64,000 nt of DNA from Certhia americana. Its lineage: Eukaryota > Chordata > Aves > Passeriformes > Certhiidae. The notes under the pieces are model-generated. The model worked only from the letters and a program-made list of their open reading frames with translations. It was not told the origin of the DNA and ran no database searches. Position numbers and translations under genes: made by a program. The stretch lies in NCBI GenBank assembly GCA_018697195.1, contig CM031858.1:88193277-88257276 (forward strand), given 5' to 3'. Shown here in pieces: positions 61,879 to 64,000 of this stretch. The stretch's first letter is position 1; each line of letters begins with the position of its first letter.

Positions 61879-64000
61879 GGTTTGGGGTTTTTTTGGGGGG
61901 GGGGTTCCCTTCTTGTAAAGCAATAGTGTTTTCATATCTAGTTTACTCATAAGTCAGAAATATTTGGTCTGTGACCACTGACAGATTTCACAAAGAAGTG
62001 TTTTCTGCATCTAAAATCTTTTTATCACATGACAGGTACTTGCAAAAAAAAAAAGTATTGAAATTTTAAATACTTTTAAAAGGTAAGACAGAGAAACTAA
62101 AAGAAATGGTAAGTGGATGGCTGAGGAAAGCCTGAGTGTTGAAAAGTTCTCTTAAAAGCCATTGCCTTTGATCGCTGGATTCATTAAAGGCCTAGGGAGT
62201 CTCCATAAAATCCAAAGTATATACCTCATACTCCTCTAAACAGTCTGAGCATCCAAAAGCTTGCAATAAATTCTAAATTATTTGCAACATGTTATTGAGC
62301 TGGCACTCAGTAATATCAATGATGCAATTTTCTTCTGTCTTGACACATACCAAATACACTAATAAAATCAAGCAAATTAAACCTGGATTCACTAGGTGTT
62401 ATTAGCCTTAATACAAAGGAGACAATTCTGTTAAAAGTCTTGCTTCATTTATCTTTCATATTCCCGTATCTTACCATGCCTCGTGCTGCTTCTTAAAAGC
62501 AGCCTTTAATTTCAAGGACAGCATCTTTGCTTACAACCTTCAAATTAGAAATAAAGTTTATAACAGGTCAGATACTTGAATCAATGGAATCAGCAGAGAA
62601 ACAATAGAAAGAATAATGTAAGTTAGAAGGAAATTACTAATACTGCCAACACACACTACAAAGTTCTATCTGAGTTTTAGGTACTTATTTGCTATTATTT
62701 CAAATTACCAATTAAAGTTAATGCATTTAGCTTCAAAGAACTAAATGCTTAAAGTGATCAAGTTTAATCAAATAATTTTCTCTCCTTTAAATGACTGTGG
62801 TATCCAGAAACAAAAACTCTCTGTACAAAATCTCACAATCTTCTTTGATTTTTTTGCTCCATTCTTTTAAGTATAAACCAGTTTATGGACCACATTATCA
62901 CTTTCAGCCTAGCTTGAAATTTCATAACAAAAAAAACAAAGAAAGCTCATGTTCCAACAGATTTATCACACTCTAGAAGAATTCCCAAAAATATGTGCTT
63001 TCTCTCTCTCTGGAAATCTGTTGTGCCACCAGATTTCCTCAATTTTGTTTGAAATGCCTGTGCCATTTCCTTAGGTTTAACATACTTTTGGTCTCCTCAT
63101 AGCACCCAGAATACTTGATGAGGTCACACCACCATTTCAACAATCTTTTAATCTGTCTCAATTACCTAAACCTCAGTTGCCAGACTGCAGGATTTATTTC
63201 AACAACCCCATGCTATTTTGATCACACACTTCAGAAAGATTAAGGTAATTAGGATCAAGCCCAGAGACAGAGTAATTGAGATTGGCGAGGGGGATGAAAA
63301 ATACATTTTGGACGTAGTATCTTGAGAAGCTTATCTTGTTCAGCCTATGAAAACAGGTCTCCTCTACTTAAATACATCAGAAGGGGTTTATAGTAGAACA
63401 GACCACAAAAGCCTATAAACTACACAAAATTTTGGGGTAGGAACAAAACGACACTGGTTTTTCAAGACCCAGAGAGAGTATTCTATTCCTTCTAATGGAG
63501 AAAGATCATCAACAGTAGATGAAAAGTACTCTATACTACCTGGAGATGAAAGACAAAAACCCTGAGGGTTATGTGCATTCCCATACTCTTGAACCTTATC
63601 AGCTGGGATATGTTTCTGACCTGGCTGTCCTGAAACCTGGAACCCTAAAACCCCTACTGGACACATACAGACTAATTTCATCTGTGTCCAGGTTAAGGTG
63701 GCTGGGTTATGCCACACCCTCACCCCTTGACAGTGACTGCCCATCCTTCCACACTCCTCCTTCTCAGTTTCTTCTCTTGCTGCGGTGCTCTGCAGGGTCT
63801 ACTCCCTGTGGTGTTTAACACATCCCCTGGGCAGCCTGAAAGCCGTGCAGCTGCCTGCCTTTTGCCACAGAAATGTTTTCATCAGGGCAGCCATGACCTG
63901 AGCAACAGGCCGTTATATATTTAATGAACACAGCTAGCTGGCACCTGCCTGCGGCCAAGTGCAGTCTCAGTGCTGTGGGGAGTAAAAAAAAAAACAAAAA
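61879..64000. other. Non-coding to window end
   Basis: Begins with a G/T-only tract at the gap edge. It contains a possible CR1 relic (63290-63400) and a GC-richer stretch from about 63520 with overlapping short open frames on both strands. No gene recognised. Confidence 0.5.
63290..63400 (+). mobile_element. Possible very old CR1 relic, plus orientation
   Basis: GAGAAGCTTATCTTGTTCAG, TCTACTTAAATACATCAGAA and GGGGTTTATAGTAG line up loosely with the CR1 block GGGATTGTTTAGTCTGGAG...CTACAACTACCTGAAAGGAGGTTGTAG. Identity is low and the call could be wrong. Confidence 0.3.

Noticed and set aside
61365..61952. Plus-strand open frame of 195 codons
   Set aside because: It runs through the 100-N gap, so the apparent length is artificial.

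Overview
The window looks like avian nuclear DNA, probably from a songbird or close relative. It is AT-rich and mostly non-coding. It carries many truncated CR1 LINEs (chicken repeat 1) with the typical 3' end resembling repeated TTCTRTGATTCTRTG, one ERVL-type solo LTR, and no SINEs that I recognise. Assignment to birds rests on the CR1 and LTR content plus the protein match. Species cannot be read from the sequence.

The only coding sequence I can support strongly is one large internal exon of the molybdenum cofactor sulfurase gene MOCOS, on the minus strand at 16145-16783. It has a consensus acceptor and donor, is open across 212 whole codons, and includes the pyridoxal-phosphate lysine region of the NifS-like cysteine desulfurase domain. 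The gene reads right to left: 16784 upward is upstream (5') intron, possibly including intergenic DNA, and 1-16144 is the downstream intron. I could not find the neighbouring exons by eye. Two further minus-strand open stretches with credible splice signals (39875-39993 and 35404-35611) are listed as low-confidence candidate exons with no recognised homolog.

Repeats, left to right: a solo LTR with a 5-bp target duplication (2787-3523); CR1 copies at 4376-5346, 13117-13285 (minus), 14815-15366 (internally deleted), 31325-32118, 37200-37660, 41660-42096, 46050-47643, 50652-50827 and 53265-53376, and possibly 63290-63400. All but one of these are in plus orientation, that is, antisense to MOCOS. 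Microsatellites and homopolymers are scattered through the window: G22, (CA)22, A34 and a TG/TA/CA palindrome. A 100-N assembly gap lies at 61779-61878.

I found no operon, CRISPR array, tRNA or rRNA, and nothing that amounts to a new multi-gene system. The most unusual signal is a 570-bp block shared by two CR1 copies 42 kb apart at 96.3% identity, while their flanking CR1 sequence is only about 75-80% alike. That pattern suggests gene conversion or a chimeric source element.
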